A stretch of DNA of 9,993 nt from an uncultured Campylobacter sp. (GCF_938030785.1 NZ_CALHIK010000029.1:1-9993); one strand, 5' to 3'; positions 1 to 7,248 are shown, counted from the stretch's first letter. Program-made: numbers and translations. The notes: generated by a model from the sequence alone, not told the origin.

Positions 1-338
1 TCGATTATATCGCGCTTGATTTTAAGGCGCCGCGGCAGGATTTTGAGCTCATTACGAAGTCAAGCTTATACGATAAATTTCTGCAAACTCTTAGGCTTTT
101 GCTGCGGCGAAATTTTAAATTTGAGGTGCGCACGACCGTGCACGCCGATTTTTTAAACGAAGCGAAGATAGAGCAGATGGCACAAATTTTATGGAGCGAG
201 GGCTACCGCGGCGTTTATTATCTGCAAAGCTTCCTGCCTACAGGCGATAATTTCGGCAATTTAGACGCGCCGCTTGCGAGCTTTGATCCGAGCAAAATCC
301 GCACCGATCTAAAGATCGAACTTCGAAATTTTGATTAA
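1..338 (+). CDS. nrdG: NrdG-type radical SAM activase, C-terminal part (5' end outside window)
   Basis: The open frame runs from base 3 (first full codon) to the TAA at 336-338, giving about 111 residues of a C-terminus. It contains DYIALDFKAP at the very start, then VRTTVHADFL and YYLQSFLP. This order is typical of the C-terminal half of the anaerobic ribonucleoside-triphosphate reductase activating protein in its shorter bacterial form. By family knowledge the protein uses a [4Fe-4S] cluster and S-adenosylmethionine to put a glycyl radical on the class III reductase NrdD. The CxxxCxxC cluster motif would lie in the missing N-terminal half, so the radical SAM assignment rests on C-terminal similarity only. 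Its partner nrdD is not visible here; the next gene downstream is the aerobic reductase subunit nrdB. Other radical SAM activases of similar architecture are the main alternative. Confidence 0.72.
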   Translation, partial: DYIALDFKAPRQDFELITKSSLYDKFLQTLRLLLRRNFKFEVRTTVHADFLNEAKIEQMAQILWSEGYRGVYYLQSFLPTGDNFGNLDAPLASFDPSKIRTDLKIELRNFD

Positions 339-346
339 ATTTACGC

Positions 347-388
347 CGTCGCGCGCGTCTTGCCGCGATGAGCGCGATGAAATTTTAA
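347..388 (+). terminator. possible terminator hairpin after nrdG
   Basis: CGTCGCGC (347-354) pairs with GCGCGATG (372-379) over eight base pairs including one G-U, and the loop can form a further GCG/CGC pairing. The stem is followed by AAATTTTAA rather than a clean T-run. It begins eight bases after the nrdG stop, which suits a terminator, but the weak tail makes this tentative. Confidence 0.35.
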
Positions 389-632
389 TCTAGCACATTT
401 ATCTAGCTCGCAGTGTCCGTGCATATTGTGCCTTGATAGAATTTCGCCTTACGGGAAGCTTTAAAATTTACCTCGCCGCCGCTTGCTATGTTTGAATTTC
501 ATTCCGTCTGCGGCGTAAAATTCTATGTTTATCAAGAGCTTTAAATTTTATACCGCGTAAATTTAACTTCGCGCCAAATTTCACGCCGCGCAGGCAGGCC
601 GCTCCAAAACAAAAGGTAAATTTAGCTTGCTT

Positions 633-642
633 TGGCTAAAAT
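633..642 (+). promoter_or_regulatory. extended -10 promoter of nrdB
   Basis: TGGCTAAAAT is an extended -10 element (TGn plus TAAAAT at 637-642) ending 27 bases before the nrdB start. As usual in campylobacters there is no recognisable -35 box. The ribosome site downstream (AAAAAGG, 657-663) is weak but well placed. Confidence 0.55.
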
Positions 643-669
643 ACGCCGAAATTTTTAAAAAGGCAAAAA

Positions 670-1692
670 ATGGATAGAAAAAAAATCTACAACCCTTTCT
701 CCGACGAGACCCTTACCGATCGCAAGGTCTTCGGCGGCAATCCGCAGGGCATTTTAAATTTTACCAAGGCGAAATATCAATGGGCGCTGAAGCTTTGGGA
801 TCTGATGGAGGCCAACACCTGGTTTCCTAAAGAGGTCGATACCACGGACGACGTGCGGGATTATAATTTCAATCTCACAAGCGCCGAGAAGCGGATGTAC
901 GATCTCGTGTGGAGCCAGCTGATATCGATGGATAGCTTTCAGACCAACAATCTCGCCGATAATATCAACCCCTACATCACGGCTCCGGAGATCAACGCCG
1001 TGCTCGCGCGCCAAGCCTACGAGGAGGCCAACCACAGCAAATCCTACGCCGTCATGGTCGAGGCGATCTGTGAAAATACTGATCTCATTTACGAGATGGA
1101 GAAGCACGACGATATGCTCCGCAGGAAAAACGACTACATCTCAAGCGTCTATGAGGAGCTTGCGGGCGAGGTTAGCGACGATAAACTGCTGCTAGCGATG
1201 GTAGCGAATCAAATTTTAGAGGGGATCTACTTCTACAGCGGCTTTACCTCGATCTATGCGCTTGCTCGCGCGGGCAAGATGCTAGGCAGCGCGCAGATGA
1301 TCCGCTTCATACAGCGCGACGAGATCACGCACCTGCTACTATTTCAAAACATGATAAATTCCGTCCGCAAGGAGCGCGCCGATCTGTTTAACAAACGCAA
1401 CGTGGATAAAATTTACGAGATGTTTGAGACGGCGGGGAACTTAGAGATCGATTGGGGCAAATACATCACGGATAATCAAATCATGGGCTTTACGGACGAT
1501 ATCATCGAAGAATATATCCACTACCTAGTCGATCAGCGCCTGCTCGCCATCGGGCTTGAGAAGCGATACGGCGCGAAACATCCGATAAAATGGGTTGATG
1601 ATTTTTCTAAATTTAACGATCAAAAGAGCAACTTTTTCGAGAGCAAGGTCACGAACTACAGCAAAGGAAGTTTGAGTTTCGATGATTTTTAG
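670..1692 (+). CDS. nrdB: Class Ia ribonucleoside-diphosphate reductase, beta subunit
   Basis: This is the radical-bearing small subunit (R2) of aerobic ribonucleotide reductase. It holds a di-iron centre and a tyrosyl radical that is passed to the NrdA subunit to reduce ribonucleotides to deoxyribonucleotides. At 340 residues it is of family length. All expected ligands are visible by comparison with E. coli R2: D88 (SMDSFQ), E119 and H122 (EEANHSKSY), E184 (ILEGIYFYSG), and E218 and H221 (RDEITH). The radical tyrosine is Y126, four residues after H122 as in E. coli, so it is not a tyrosine-less class Ic protein. The acidic C-terminal tail SLSFDDF fits the peptide that docks on the large subunit. 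The start at 670 lies just behind a promoter. nrdA is not in the window, so the two subunits are encoded apart. The gene looks intact. Confidence 0.95.
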   Translation: MDRKKIYNPFSDETLTDRKVFGGNPQGILNFTKAKYQWALKLWDLMEANTWFPKEVDTTDDVRDYNFNLTSAEKRMYDLVWSQLISMDSFQTNNLADNINPYITAPEINAVLARQAYEEANHSKSYAVMVEAICENTDLIYEMEKHDDMLRRKNDYISSVYEELAGEVSDDKLLLAMVANQILEGIYFYSGFTSIYALARAGKMLGSAQMIRFIQRDEITHLLLFQNMINSVRKERADLFNKRNVDKIYEMFETAGNLEIDWGKYITDNQIMGFTDDIIEEYIHYLVDQRLLAIGLEKRYGAKHPIKWVDDFSKFNDQKSNFFESKVTNYSKGSLSFDDF

Positions 1693-1971
1693 CGGATTTT
1701 GCGGTTTGAAATTTTACTCTGCCGCATCGCGGCACGGATACTTTGCAGATACTTGTCCGGCGCCGCACGGACGTGCGATGAGCGCAGAAGGCGTATTGCC
1801 TGCAAAATTTTTAAAATTTAGCCGTGCTATGTATCTAAAAAACGCAGCTTATGCTCTTTTGGCGCGGAGTGGATTTTCGGGAATTTTTAAAAATTTTAGC
1901 GGCTCCGAATTTAAACAGAGCAGAAACTTTCGTGGCTTTAAATTTAACGTCTGGTCGGGCGGGAGCGCGCT

Positions 1972-2607
1972 ATGGTCTCGCTAGAGCGGCTTCGCTGCGA
2001 AAAGATGGCGAACGACATCGCCGAGCAGGTGAGTTTGAATTCGGCGCTTTTTGAGGCGTTTTGCAGCGTCGCTAGAAGCGAGTTTGCTCCGCTCGGCGCG
2101 CACGCTTTCAGCCTCAACGCACAGCCCATTTTGGCCAGCCAGTGGATCAGCTCGCCGCTGACGGTCGCGCGCATGACGATGGCGTTAAGCGTCGATCCGA
2201 AGGTCGAGAAAATTTTAGAGATCGGCTGTGGCAGCGGCTATCAAGCGGCGATTTTAAGCAGGATGGTTCACCGCGTCTTTGCCGTCGAGCGCGTCGAGCG
2301 GCTGGTGGGCGAGGCGAAAAGGCACTTTGCAAATCTTGGGATTTCAAACATCAGCCTGCGCCACGATGACGGCAACGCCGGGTGGAAAAATTTCGCCCCT
2401 TTTGATAGGATTTTGCTCTCCGCATGCGCCGAGAGGATCGACGAGCGGCTGTTTGCACAGCTGGTAATCGGGGGAATTTTGGTCGCCCCGATGAATAGAG
2501 GCGGCTCGCAAAAGATCGTTAGATTTAATAAAATTTCGCCAAGCGAGATCAAAGAAGAGGAGCTTGGCGCCTGCGAATTCGTTCCGCTGGTGCAGGGTCG
2601 CGGATAG
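1972..2607 (+). CDS. pcm: Protein-L-isoaspartate O-methyltransferase
   Basis: Pcm uses S-adenosylmethionine to methylate isoaspartyl residues that form in ageing proteins, the first step of their repair in the cytoplasm. The 211-residue protein has the class I methyltransferase glycine loop EIGCGSGYQ at residues 83-91, the following acidic strand end FAVER at 103-107, and the family's substrate-side segment before motif I. That segment reads ASQWISSPLTVARMT, where most family members have QTISQP; Trp replaces the usual Thr, which may be a lineage feature. The start at 1972 is supported by GGGAG at 1961-1965. A later Met at residue 12 is possible but has no better ribosome site. It follows nrdB after a 279-base spacer that holds no convincing gene. 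A 155-base spacer follows before the next promoter-led gene. Confidence 0.88.
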   Translation: MVSLERLRCEKMANDIAEQVSLNSALFEAFCSVARSEFAPLGAHAFSLNAQPILASQWISSPLTVARMTMALSVDPKVEKILEIGCGSGYQAAILSRMVHRVFAVERVERLVGEAKRHFANLGISNISLRHDDGNAGWKNFAPFDRILLSACAERIDERLFAQLVIGGILVAPMNRGGSQKIVRFNKISPSEIKEEELGACEFVPLVQGRG

Positions 2608-2727
2608 ATCTAGCGCGCAGTAAATTTTAAAATTTCCTACCGCCGCGGGCGCGTAAATTTAATAAAATTTTGCTTTCGCGCTCCGCCCTGAGATCAGAGT
2701 TTTATTAATTATTTATTTAAATTCAAG

Positions 2728-2733
2728 TACAAT
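2728..2733 (+). promoter_or_regulatory. -10 box for the McrB-like gene
   Basis: TACAAT sits 29 bases before the start at 2763, preceded by an AT-rich run (2700-2724) as is usual for campylobacter sigma70 promoters. A good AAGGA ribosome site (2752-2756) follows, six bases before the ATG. This suggests the gene is transcribed on its own rather than from pcm. Confidence 0.55.
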
Positions 2734-2762
2734 ACGCAATTTTAATCTTACAAGGATGAGTC

Positions 2763-4565
2763 ATGCAAGATTTTAGCAAGGAAAAGATAGAGTCGCTGGT
2801 GCTCAGCTGGAAAAATCACAACAAAAACCAATTCTGGCTTAAAAAACAAACCGCGATCTCAAAGTATTTAGGCGAGATAAAGCGCTGCTTGGCGAGCTTT
2901 GATGAGACCGAGAGCGAGTTTTTGCAAACTCTGTATATAAATCTCAGCGACGGCAATCTTAGAAGCTGCAAAATTTTATCTTTAGGCGAGAAGTTCGCGC
3001 ACGCCGAGTATTTCTTTATGGATCAGTTTTTTGATTCCAATATCAGCGCGTTTTATTATGATTTCGCTTTCAAAGATCGCATCGTCGGCAAAAAGGAGCT
3101 GTTTCCTAAAAATGCCGTAAAAAGCGTAGATAGCGTGCTTAGCGGCGAGGATAAAAACATCGTCTCGCTTTATGTTTTTATCGAAAATATCGTCAAAAAT
3201 TTCAATAGCTATTCGCAGGAGCGCACCGCTCGCGATATTTTCAAACAAAAGCTAGTCAATTTTTACGACGAGCTTTACAGACTTCTTACGGCGGTGGATA
3301 GTGCTTTGGCGATCGATTTTTTCGACGTCGCGCTACATAATCAGCCCTTTGTGCTGATGGAATTTTTAAAATCCGCGATAAATGCCGATAATTTCTATCT
3401 GATCGACAGCTACCTAAGCGACGACGGGATGCTAAATTTAGGACTTGCCGAGGACGGCGATTTTGCGCAAATTTCGCGCGAGAAGCTCTATCTGCTAGCT
3501 AGCATATTTGCGCAGTGCAACGACGAGTTTCCGACGCTCGTTTATCGCGACGGGACCGCGCAAATTTTATCCTTGCTCTACGACGAAAAGGTTGAAATTT
3601 TTGAAGAATTTTACGAGGTGAGCTCGCGATTTATCGCGGAATTTACCCCGTATCCGCAGGACGTCGTGGGCGCGGCTAGGATCGTGTATTCGTCGCTATT
3701 TTTCGAATACGTCAAAAATTACAAGAGTGAAGAGGTCGCGAAAAATACGATATTTTACGGCGCGATCGGTACCGGCAAAACCCGCAGGCTGCGATCTTTG
3801 ATAGCCGAAAAGAAACTTGCGGCGAAAAATTTCCGCTACGTTTGCCTGCACGAAGGCTTTGAATACTGCGATTTCATCGACGGATTTTATGGCGAAAGCT
3901 TCATTAGCGGCGAGTTTAAGGCGCTGTGCAAAGAGGCGCTAAACGATCCGAAGGGCGAGTATTATTTTTTGATCGACAATGCAAGCGCTGCGAGCTTGGA
4001 TAAAATTTTTGGCGAGGCGGCGGTACTTTTGGATCGCCGCTACGACGAGGAAGACGAACTTTCGCTTATCCGCACGAAAAACTCCCACGTAATCGACGGC
4101 TTTGAAGAGGGCGAAAAAGCGCGCGCCAGCGTCGTTTTGAAGGATGGCCGCTCATATTTTGCGGTGCCTAAAAATTTATACGTCCTATGCACTCTAAGTG
4201 AGCATAAATGCGTTTCGCCGTCGATTGCAAAGGCGTTTAGATGGATCAGATGCGAGTGCGATTACGGCGCGCTTGAGGATTATTTAAGAGATCGCGAGAT
4301 CGTAAATGCAAGCGCGGTCGTTGCGGTTTGCAAGGCGCTGAATAAGTTTATCGCCGATGAGGCAAGCGGCCTCGGCGCGATCGGACATGGCGTATTTATG
4401 GGGCTTGCGCGCTATCAAAGTGGCGCGCAGATCATGCAGGAGGGGCTAAACGGCTTTTTCGCCGAGGTACTTGAGCCGATCTTTAGGTGCGCGGCAAGGA
4501 GCGAAGATGCCGCTGTGAGCCTTAGCGAGCGCATCGCCGAAGCTAGAGGCGTGTTTAAATTTTAG
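2763..4565 (+). CDS. McrB-family AAA+ protein with eroded catalytic motifs, role unknown
   Basis: The last 270 of 600 residues follow the McrB GTPase plan. The Walker A loop GAIGTGKT (333-340) is intact. Then come HEGFEYCDFIDGF (363-375, matching the McrB HQSYSYEDFIEGY block), YYFLIDNASAASLDKIFGE (400-418), PKNLYVLCTLSE (469-480) and IGHGVFM (540-546, matching McrB IGHSYFM). Key positions are changed. The family DEINRA reads DNASAA, so the Walker B glutamate is Asn406. The MNTADRS-type signature reads CTLSEHK. The RRRF arginine-finger region reads AFRW (491-494). Nucleotide binding is plausible, but normal hydrolysis is doubtful. Residues 1-320 are acidic and look mostly helical; I do not recognise a domain there. 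McrB proteins usually work with McrC in cutting modified DNA, and no mcrC follows. Base composition is like the host's. Its function, possibly defence or a regulatory ATPase, is not shown. Confidence 0.7.
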   Translation: MQDFSKEKIESLVLSWKNHNKNQFWLKKQTAISKYLGEIKRCLASFDETESEFLQTLYINLSDGNLRSCKILSLGEKFAHAEYFFMDQFFDSNISAFYYDFAFKDRIVGKKELFPKNAVKSVDSVLSGEDKNIVSLYVFIENIVKNFNSYSQERTARDIFKQKLVNFYDELYRLLTAVDSALAIDFFDVALHNQPFVLMEFLKSAINADNFYLIDSYLSDDGMLNLGLAEDGDFAQISREKLYLLASIFAQCNDEFPTLVYRDGTAQILSLLYDEKVEIFEEFYEVSSRFIAEFTPYPQDVVGAARIVYSSLFFEYVKNYKSEEVAKNTIFYGAIGTGKTRRLRSLIAEKKLAAKNFRYVCLHEGFEYCDFIDGFYGESFISGEFKALCKEALNDPKGEYYFLIDNASAASLDKIFGEAAVLLDRRYDEEDELSLIRTKNSHVIDGFEEGEKARASVVLKDGRSYFAVPKNLYVLCTLSEHKCVSPSIAKAFRWIRCECDYGALEDYLRDREIVNASAVVAVCKALNKFIADEASGLGAIGHGVFMGLARYQSGAQIMQEGLNGFFAEVLEPIFRCAARSEDAAVSLSERIAEARGVFKF

Positions 4566-4634
4566 TATTTTCATTTACATATATTTTAAAGTAAATTTTG
4601 TAATAACGGAATTTTATATTAGAGGAAAAATTCC

Positions 4635-5147
4635 ATGACCGACAGCATTGTAAATAATTATAAATATGACGCAGAATATATTAGTTATATTAGAAATGGT
4701 AATTCCGCCGCAGTTCTTATTACTAGAGATTTGGTGAAAAGCATAAATACGATCGGTAAGTGGGTTGATATAATTGAGAGCAATATTCGCGATAGGATCG
4801 ATGGGAGAATTGATTTTAACTATTTCATTGTTGAAATTTTTCCTAGAAAGACTAAGCCGGATTATTCCAAAGCAGCGTCAGAACATGATAAAAAATATAT
4901 TACCTGGCAAACAGCTTGCAAAGATATAAAGAATGCAAGGAGTGTTGGTTATAAAGGCATCCGATATAAGATATGGTGTAGCTTGTATAATGATAGGAAG
5001 AAAAAAATAGTACAGAGGTATTATAATAAAAAGTTTGGTAAGTGGATGCCTGATGGATGGCTACCTACGGATTCATGTATTTTAAAAGATAAAGTAGAAT
5101 TTATCGATAACTGGAAATATAGGATAAAGTCCATAAAAAAATTATAA
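4635..5147 (+). CDS. Hypothetical AT-rich basic protein, likely horizontally acquired
   Basis: I do not recognise this 170-residue protein. It is rich in Lys, Arg and Tyr, has no signal peptide or membrane segment, and looks cytoplasmic and basic, as a nucleic-acid binding protein might be. Visible features are paired GKW motifs (residues about 41 and 135) and several Trp in the C-terminal half. I see no convincing nuclease, toxin or methyltransferase motif. A good ribosome site, AGAGGA at 4621-4626, supports the start at 4635. Its G+C is about one third over 4681-5100 by my count, against roughly half in neighbours, and it uses AGA, AGG and ATA codons freely. That points to recent acquisition. 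It follows the McrB-like gene by 69 bases on the same strand and ends before a hairpin. It stands where mcrC would be, but is far too small and does not resemble McrC. Confidence 0.6.
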   Translation: MTDSIVNNYKYDAEYISYIRNGNSAAVLITRDLVKSINTIGKWVDIIESNIRDRIDGRIDFNYFIVEIFPRKTKPDYSKAASEHDKKYITWQTACKDIKNARSVGYKGIRYKIWCSLYNDRKKKIVQRYYNKKFGKWMPDGWLPTDSCILKDKVEFIDNWKYRIKSIKKL

Positions 5148-5155
5148 AATAACTT

Positions 5156-5176
5156 AAACTAGACTTCGCTAGTTTT
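5156..5176. terminator. hairpin between the convergent 170-residue gene and moaE
   Basis: AAACTAG (5156-5162) and CTAGTTT (5169-5175) form a perfect seven-base-pair stem around the loop ACTTCG, with TTTT closing the + strand side and AAA on the other. The hairpin lies nine bases after the + strand stop and 24 bases beyond the moaE stop on the - strand. It could therefore end transcription from both sides. The stem is short and AT-rich. Confidence 0.6.
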
Positions 5177-5199
5177 GAATTAAGAATCAAATAGTAAAT

Positions 5200-5709
5200 T
5201 TAGCCCAAAAGCCCCGCGCCTTTTACTCTCTGCGAGCGATCCGCCGCGTAGATCCTCTTCCCGCCTACCACCTTGCCGCCCTCGATTTTACCGCCCTTTA
5301 CGTCATATTTCCAGATCGGCGCGGCCGCCTTGAAATCTTCCACAAATTCGTTTATTAGCGCCAGAGCTACCTTACGCTGCGGGCTTACGACGCCTGCGAC
5401 GTAGGAGCTTTCGTGGATCGGCACACCCCCGTTTGCATGTGCAAAAAGCACGAATGCGCCCTGTGCCGCGGCCTTTTGCTGCCACGCTTCAAACCACGTC
5501 CGCAAAATCGGCTCGTAGATATCGAAACTCAGCGCACAGATACCGCCCTCTTCGCGCACAATACCTACGAAGGTGATGAACGCACCGCAATTTGCGTTTT
5601 TAAATTTAGCATACCAGCGCGATAAAATCGCATCTACGTCCAAGCTGCCCTCATAAATTTCGGGCTCGATTCCGCTTAAAATTTCTGGATTAAATTTAGT
5701 CTCGCTCAT
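5200..5709 (-). CDS. moaE: Molybdopterin synthase catalytic (large) subunit MoaE
   Basis: MoaE joins with MoaD to insert two sulfurs into cyclic pyranopterin monophosphate, making molybdopterin for Mo/W enzymes. The 169-residue protein shows the family order. FVGIVREEGG lies at 47-56, with Arg52 matching the conserved VR arginine. HANGGVPIHESSYV (91-104) covers the usual H-R-G region, and PQRKVALA (110-117) stands for the usual HR..AF helix. APIWKYDVKGGK (130-141) has Lys134 and Lys141 spaced like E. coli Lys119 and Lys126. Ribosome site AGGAG lies just before the start at 5709. It follows moaD by 15 bases on the same strand, clearly one operon. A molybdopterin enzyme consistent with this is the formate dehydrogenase whose membrane subunit lies nearby. 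Confidence 0.93.
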   Translation of the reverse strand: MSETKFNPEILSGIEPEIYEGSLDVDAILSRWYAKFKNANCGAFITFVGIVREEGGICALSFDIYEPILRTWFEAWQQKAAAQGAFVLFAHANGGVPIHESSYVAGVVSPQRKVALALINEFVEDFKAAAPIWKYDVKGGKIEGGKVVGGKRIYAADRSQRVKGAGLLG

Positions 5710-5724
5710 CGCCGTCTCCTAAGC

Positions 5725-5946
5725 TTAGCCGCCGCAAACGGGAGGCAGAAGGCTCACGCGATCGCCGGATTTAAGCGCAAAATTCGCATCATAAACCATC
5801 TTATCGTTTACCGCTACGGCGCAGTTTGCGAGCCACTGCCTTAGGCTTTCGTCCTTTTGTAGCTCCGCTTTTACCTCTTGCAGGGAGTTTGCGTTTAGGC
5901 GCAGTGGCTCGCGCCCGATCGGCCCTAGAAATTCTACCTCTACCAT
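5725..5946 (-). CDS. moaD: Molybdopterin synthase sulfur-carrier (small) subunit MoaD
   Basis: This is a 73-residue ubiquitin-fold protein ending in the diagnostic Gly-Gly (PPVCGG). MoeB-type enzymes adenylate the tail and load it with thiocarboxylate sulfur, which MoaE then transfers to the pterin precursor. VEVEFLGPIGREP forms the first strands, and SGDRVSLLPPVCGG the final strand and tail. Its length is normal for the family. AAGGAC in the correct orientation precedes the start at 5946. It is the first gene of the moaD-moaE operon and diverges from nspC across an 87-base shared promoter region. Confidence 0.93.
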   Translation of the reverse strand: MVEVEFLGPIGREPLRLNANSLQEVKAELQKDESLRQWLANCAVAVNDKMVYDANFALKSGDRVSLLPPVCGG

Positions 5947-5972
5947 TTTTGTCCTTTTTTAAAGATTGGGCG

Positions 5973-5979
5973 ATTTTAA
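5973..5979 (-). promoter_or_regulatory. -10 region of the moaDE operon
   Basis: Read on the - strand this is TTAAAAT preceded by TTGG, about 27 bases before the moaD start. It is the only good -10-like match on that strand in the 87-base divergent spacer. Confidence 0.45.
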
Positions 5980-6000
5980 CCAAAAATTTATAAAATTTTA

Positions 6001-6006
6001 TATAAT
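6001..6006 (+). promoter_or_regulatory. -10 box of nspC
   Basis: TATAAT matches the consensus exactly, 28 bases before the nspC start. It follows an AT-rich run, and a TGAGGA ribosome site lies at 6022-6027. With the opposite -10 at 5973-5979 it makes a compact divergent promoter pair. Confidence 0.65.
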
Positions 6007-6033
6007 TGCGAAAAAATTTAATGAGGAAAAACG

Positions 6034-7188
6034 ATGAAAATCGATGAAATTTCGCCCCCCGCTTACGTATGCGAGGAGCAAAAACTGATAAAAAATTTAG
6101 AAATTTTACGCGGCGTAGGCGAGCGAAGCGGCGCAAAAATTTTATGCGCGCTAAAAGGCTTTGCGTTTAGCTTCGCGATGCCTTACGTTGACAGATACCT
6201 TTGGGGCGCAACTTGCAGCGGCCTGCACGAGGCGAAATTTGCCGCGGAATTTATCAAAAACGGCGAGATCCACACATACTCGCCAGCGTTCAAAGAGGAT
6301 GATTTGGATGAAATTTTAAAAATTTCAAATCACGTCGTATTCAATAGCGCCGCGCAGTGGCAAAAATACCGCACAAAAGCGCTCGCTGCGGGTGTATCGT
6401 GCGGTTTGCGACTAAATCCGCAGACCTCCTTCGCGCCCAAAGACGCTTACAATCCGTGCGGCAGCTTTAGCAGGCTCGGGATGAGCCTTGAAGCGCTACA
6501 GCGGGCGATCTTGCAAGACGGCGAGTTTTTGCGCGGCATCTCGGGGCTGCATTTTCACGCGCTGTGCGAAGAAAGCGCTGCGAGCCTAGAGCGGGTACTT
6601 GAGGTTTTCGAGGCAAAATTTAGCAAGTATTTCGGAGGGCTAAAGTGGCTAAATTTCGGCGGCGGACATCATATCACGCGCGCAGGCTACGACGTGGAGC
6701 TGCTGATAGATCTGATCAAAAAATTTCGCGAAAAATATGGAGTCGAAATTTATCTTGAGCCCGGCGAAGCGGTCGGCTGGGAGTGCGGTTATTTGGTCGC
6801 TAGCGTGCTTGATATCGTAGAAAATGGCGCTAAAATCGCTATCTTGGATGCTTCTTCTGAAGCGCATATGCCTGATACCGTGCTGATGCCGTATCGTCCT
6901 GCGGTGCGCGGCGAGAGTAAGAGCGGTAAATTTAGCTATCGCTTCGGCGGAAATACCTGCCTCGCAGGCGACGTCGTGGGGCTTGAGAGCGGACAGCCCG
7001 AGTATAAATTTAATGCGCCGCTAAGTATCGGCGATCGGGTGATTTTCGAGGATCAGATCCACTACACGATCGTGAAAAATACGACCTTTAACGGCATCAA
7101 GCTGCCCGATCTCGTCTTGGTAGATGAGCGCGGAGAGGTTTTGGCTATTAAAAAATTCGGCTACGACGAGTACGCGAGGAGAAACTAG
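6034..7188 (+). CDS. nspC: Carboxynorspermidine/carboxyspermidine decarboxylase
   Basis: This PLP-dependent fold-III decarboxylase removes CO2 from carboxy(nor)spermidine. In campylobacters it is the last step of the alternative spermidine pathway, from aspartate semialdehyde and putrescine and without decarboxylated AdoMet. The 384 residues are of family length. The PLP lysine is expected at Lys41 in CALKGFA. His173 and His175 lie in LHFHALCE. The phosphate-binding glycines are in NFGGGHH (207-213), with the second anchor in EPGEAVGW (242-249). DASSEAHMPD (272-281) follows. Cys309 in GNTCLAGD matches the cysteine that the partner subunit gives to the dimer's active site. The dehydrogenase partner gene is not in the window. 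In C. jejuni nspC also sits close to moaDE and fdh genes, so the location looks conserved. The gene is intact and has its own promoter. Confidence 0.93.
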   Translation: MKIDEISPPAYVCEEQKLIKNLEILRGVGERSGAKILCALKGFAFSFAMPYVDRYLWGATCSGLHEAKFAAEFIKNGEIHTYSPAFKEDDLDEILKISNHVVFNSAAQWQKYRTKALAAGVSCGLRLNPQTSFAPKDAYNPCGSFSRLGMSLEALQRAILQDGEFLRGISGLHFHALCEESAASLERVLEVFEAKFSKYFGGLKWLNFGGGHHITRAGYDVELLIDLIKKFREKYGVEIYLEPGEAVGWECGYLVASVLDIVENGAKIAILDASSEAHMPDTVLMPYRPAVRGESKSGKFSYRFGGNTCLAGDVVGLESGQPEYKFNAPLSIGDRVIFEDQIHYTIVKNTTFNGIKLPDLVLVDERGEVLAIKKFGYDEYARRN

Positions 7189-7201
7189 CGCGGTGCTTAA
7201 T

Positions 7202-7219
7202 GCAAAAATCTAATTTTGC
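7202..7219. promoter_or_regulatory. interrupted inverted repeat after nspC
   Basis: GCAAAA (7202-7207) and TTTTGC (7214-7219) are separated by six bases. The repeat could be a weak terminator for nspC, since TTTG follows. It could also be a second half-spaced copy of the palindrome at 7231-7246, because both share TTTTGC/GCAAAA. Confidence 0.3.
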
Positions 7220-7230
7220 TTTGTAAGAAA

Positions 7231-7246
7231 ATTTTTTGCAAAAAAT
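7231..7246. promoter_or_regulatory. 16-base perfect palindrome just upstream of the fdhC -10 box
   Basis: ATTTTTTGCAAAAAAT is self-complementary over all sixteen bases and ends two bases before TATAAT. In this position it overlaps where RNA polymerase contacts the -35/spacer region, so a bound regulator could block or alter transcription. Base composition alone makes AT-rich palindromes fairly common here, so the operator reading is inference. Confidence 0.35.
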
Positions 7247-7248
7247 GA

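Larger units (their letters stand above)
339..669. other. 331-base gene-free spacer between nrdG and nrdB
   Basis: No open frame here has coding character on either strand. The stretch holds a possible terminator hairpin near its start and the nrdB promoter near its end. Between them are about ten AAATTT-like words at irregular spacing (for example 380, 464, 543, 559, 576, 618). I see no tRNA fold, no array and no clear NrdR-box pair upstream of nrdB. It could hold a small RNA or the remains of a decayed gene, but nothing in the sequence shows this. Confidence 0.6.

Noticed and set aside
380..656. Repeated AAATTT words in the nrdG-nrdB spacer as a possible repeat array
   Set aside because: Spacing is irregular and the flanks are unrelated. 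The same words are common throughout the window, inside genes as well, so this is genome composition and not an array or CRISPR.
1682..1984. Open frame of 100 codons overlapping the ends of nrdB and pcm
   Set aside because: The translation is dominated by residues from AAATTT words (KF, NF, GF repeats), shows no recognisable domain, and overlaps real genes at both ends. An AAGGAAG lies about ten bases before its ATG, so it is not excluded outright, but it looks like spacer sequence.
2647..2683. Hairpin of GGGCGCG with CGCGCTC after pcm, around an AT-rich loop
   Set aside because: Pairing is seven bases with a G-U and a 23-base loop, and no T-run follows, so I would not call it a terminator.
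2763..4565. Calling the AAA+ gene a working McrB restriction subunit
   Set aside because: The Walker B glutamate, the McrB signature and the arginine-finger region are all replaced, and there is no mcrC next to it.
5801..6136. 111-codon - strand frame across the moaD/nspC divergent region
   Set aside because: It overlaps moaD in another frame, runs through two promoters and the nspC start, and is an Arg/Lys-rich shadow.
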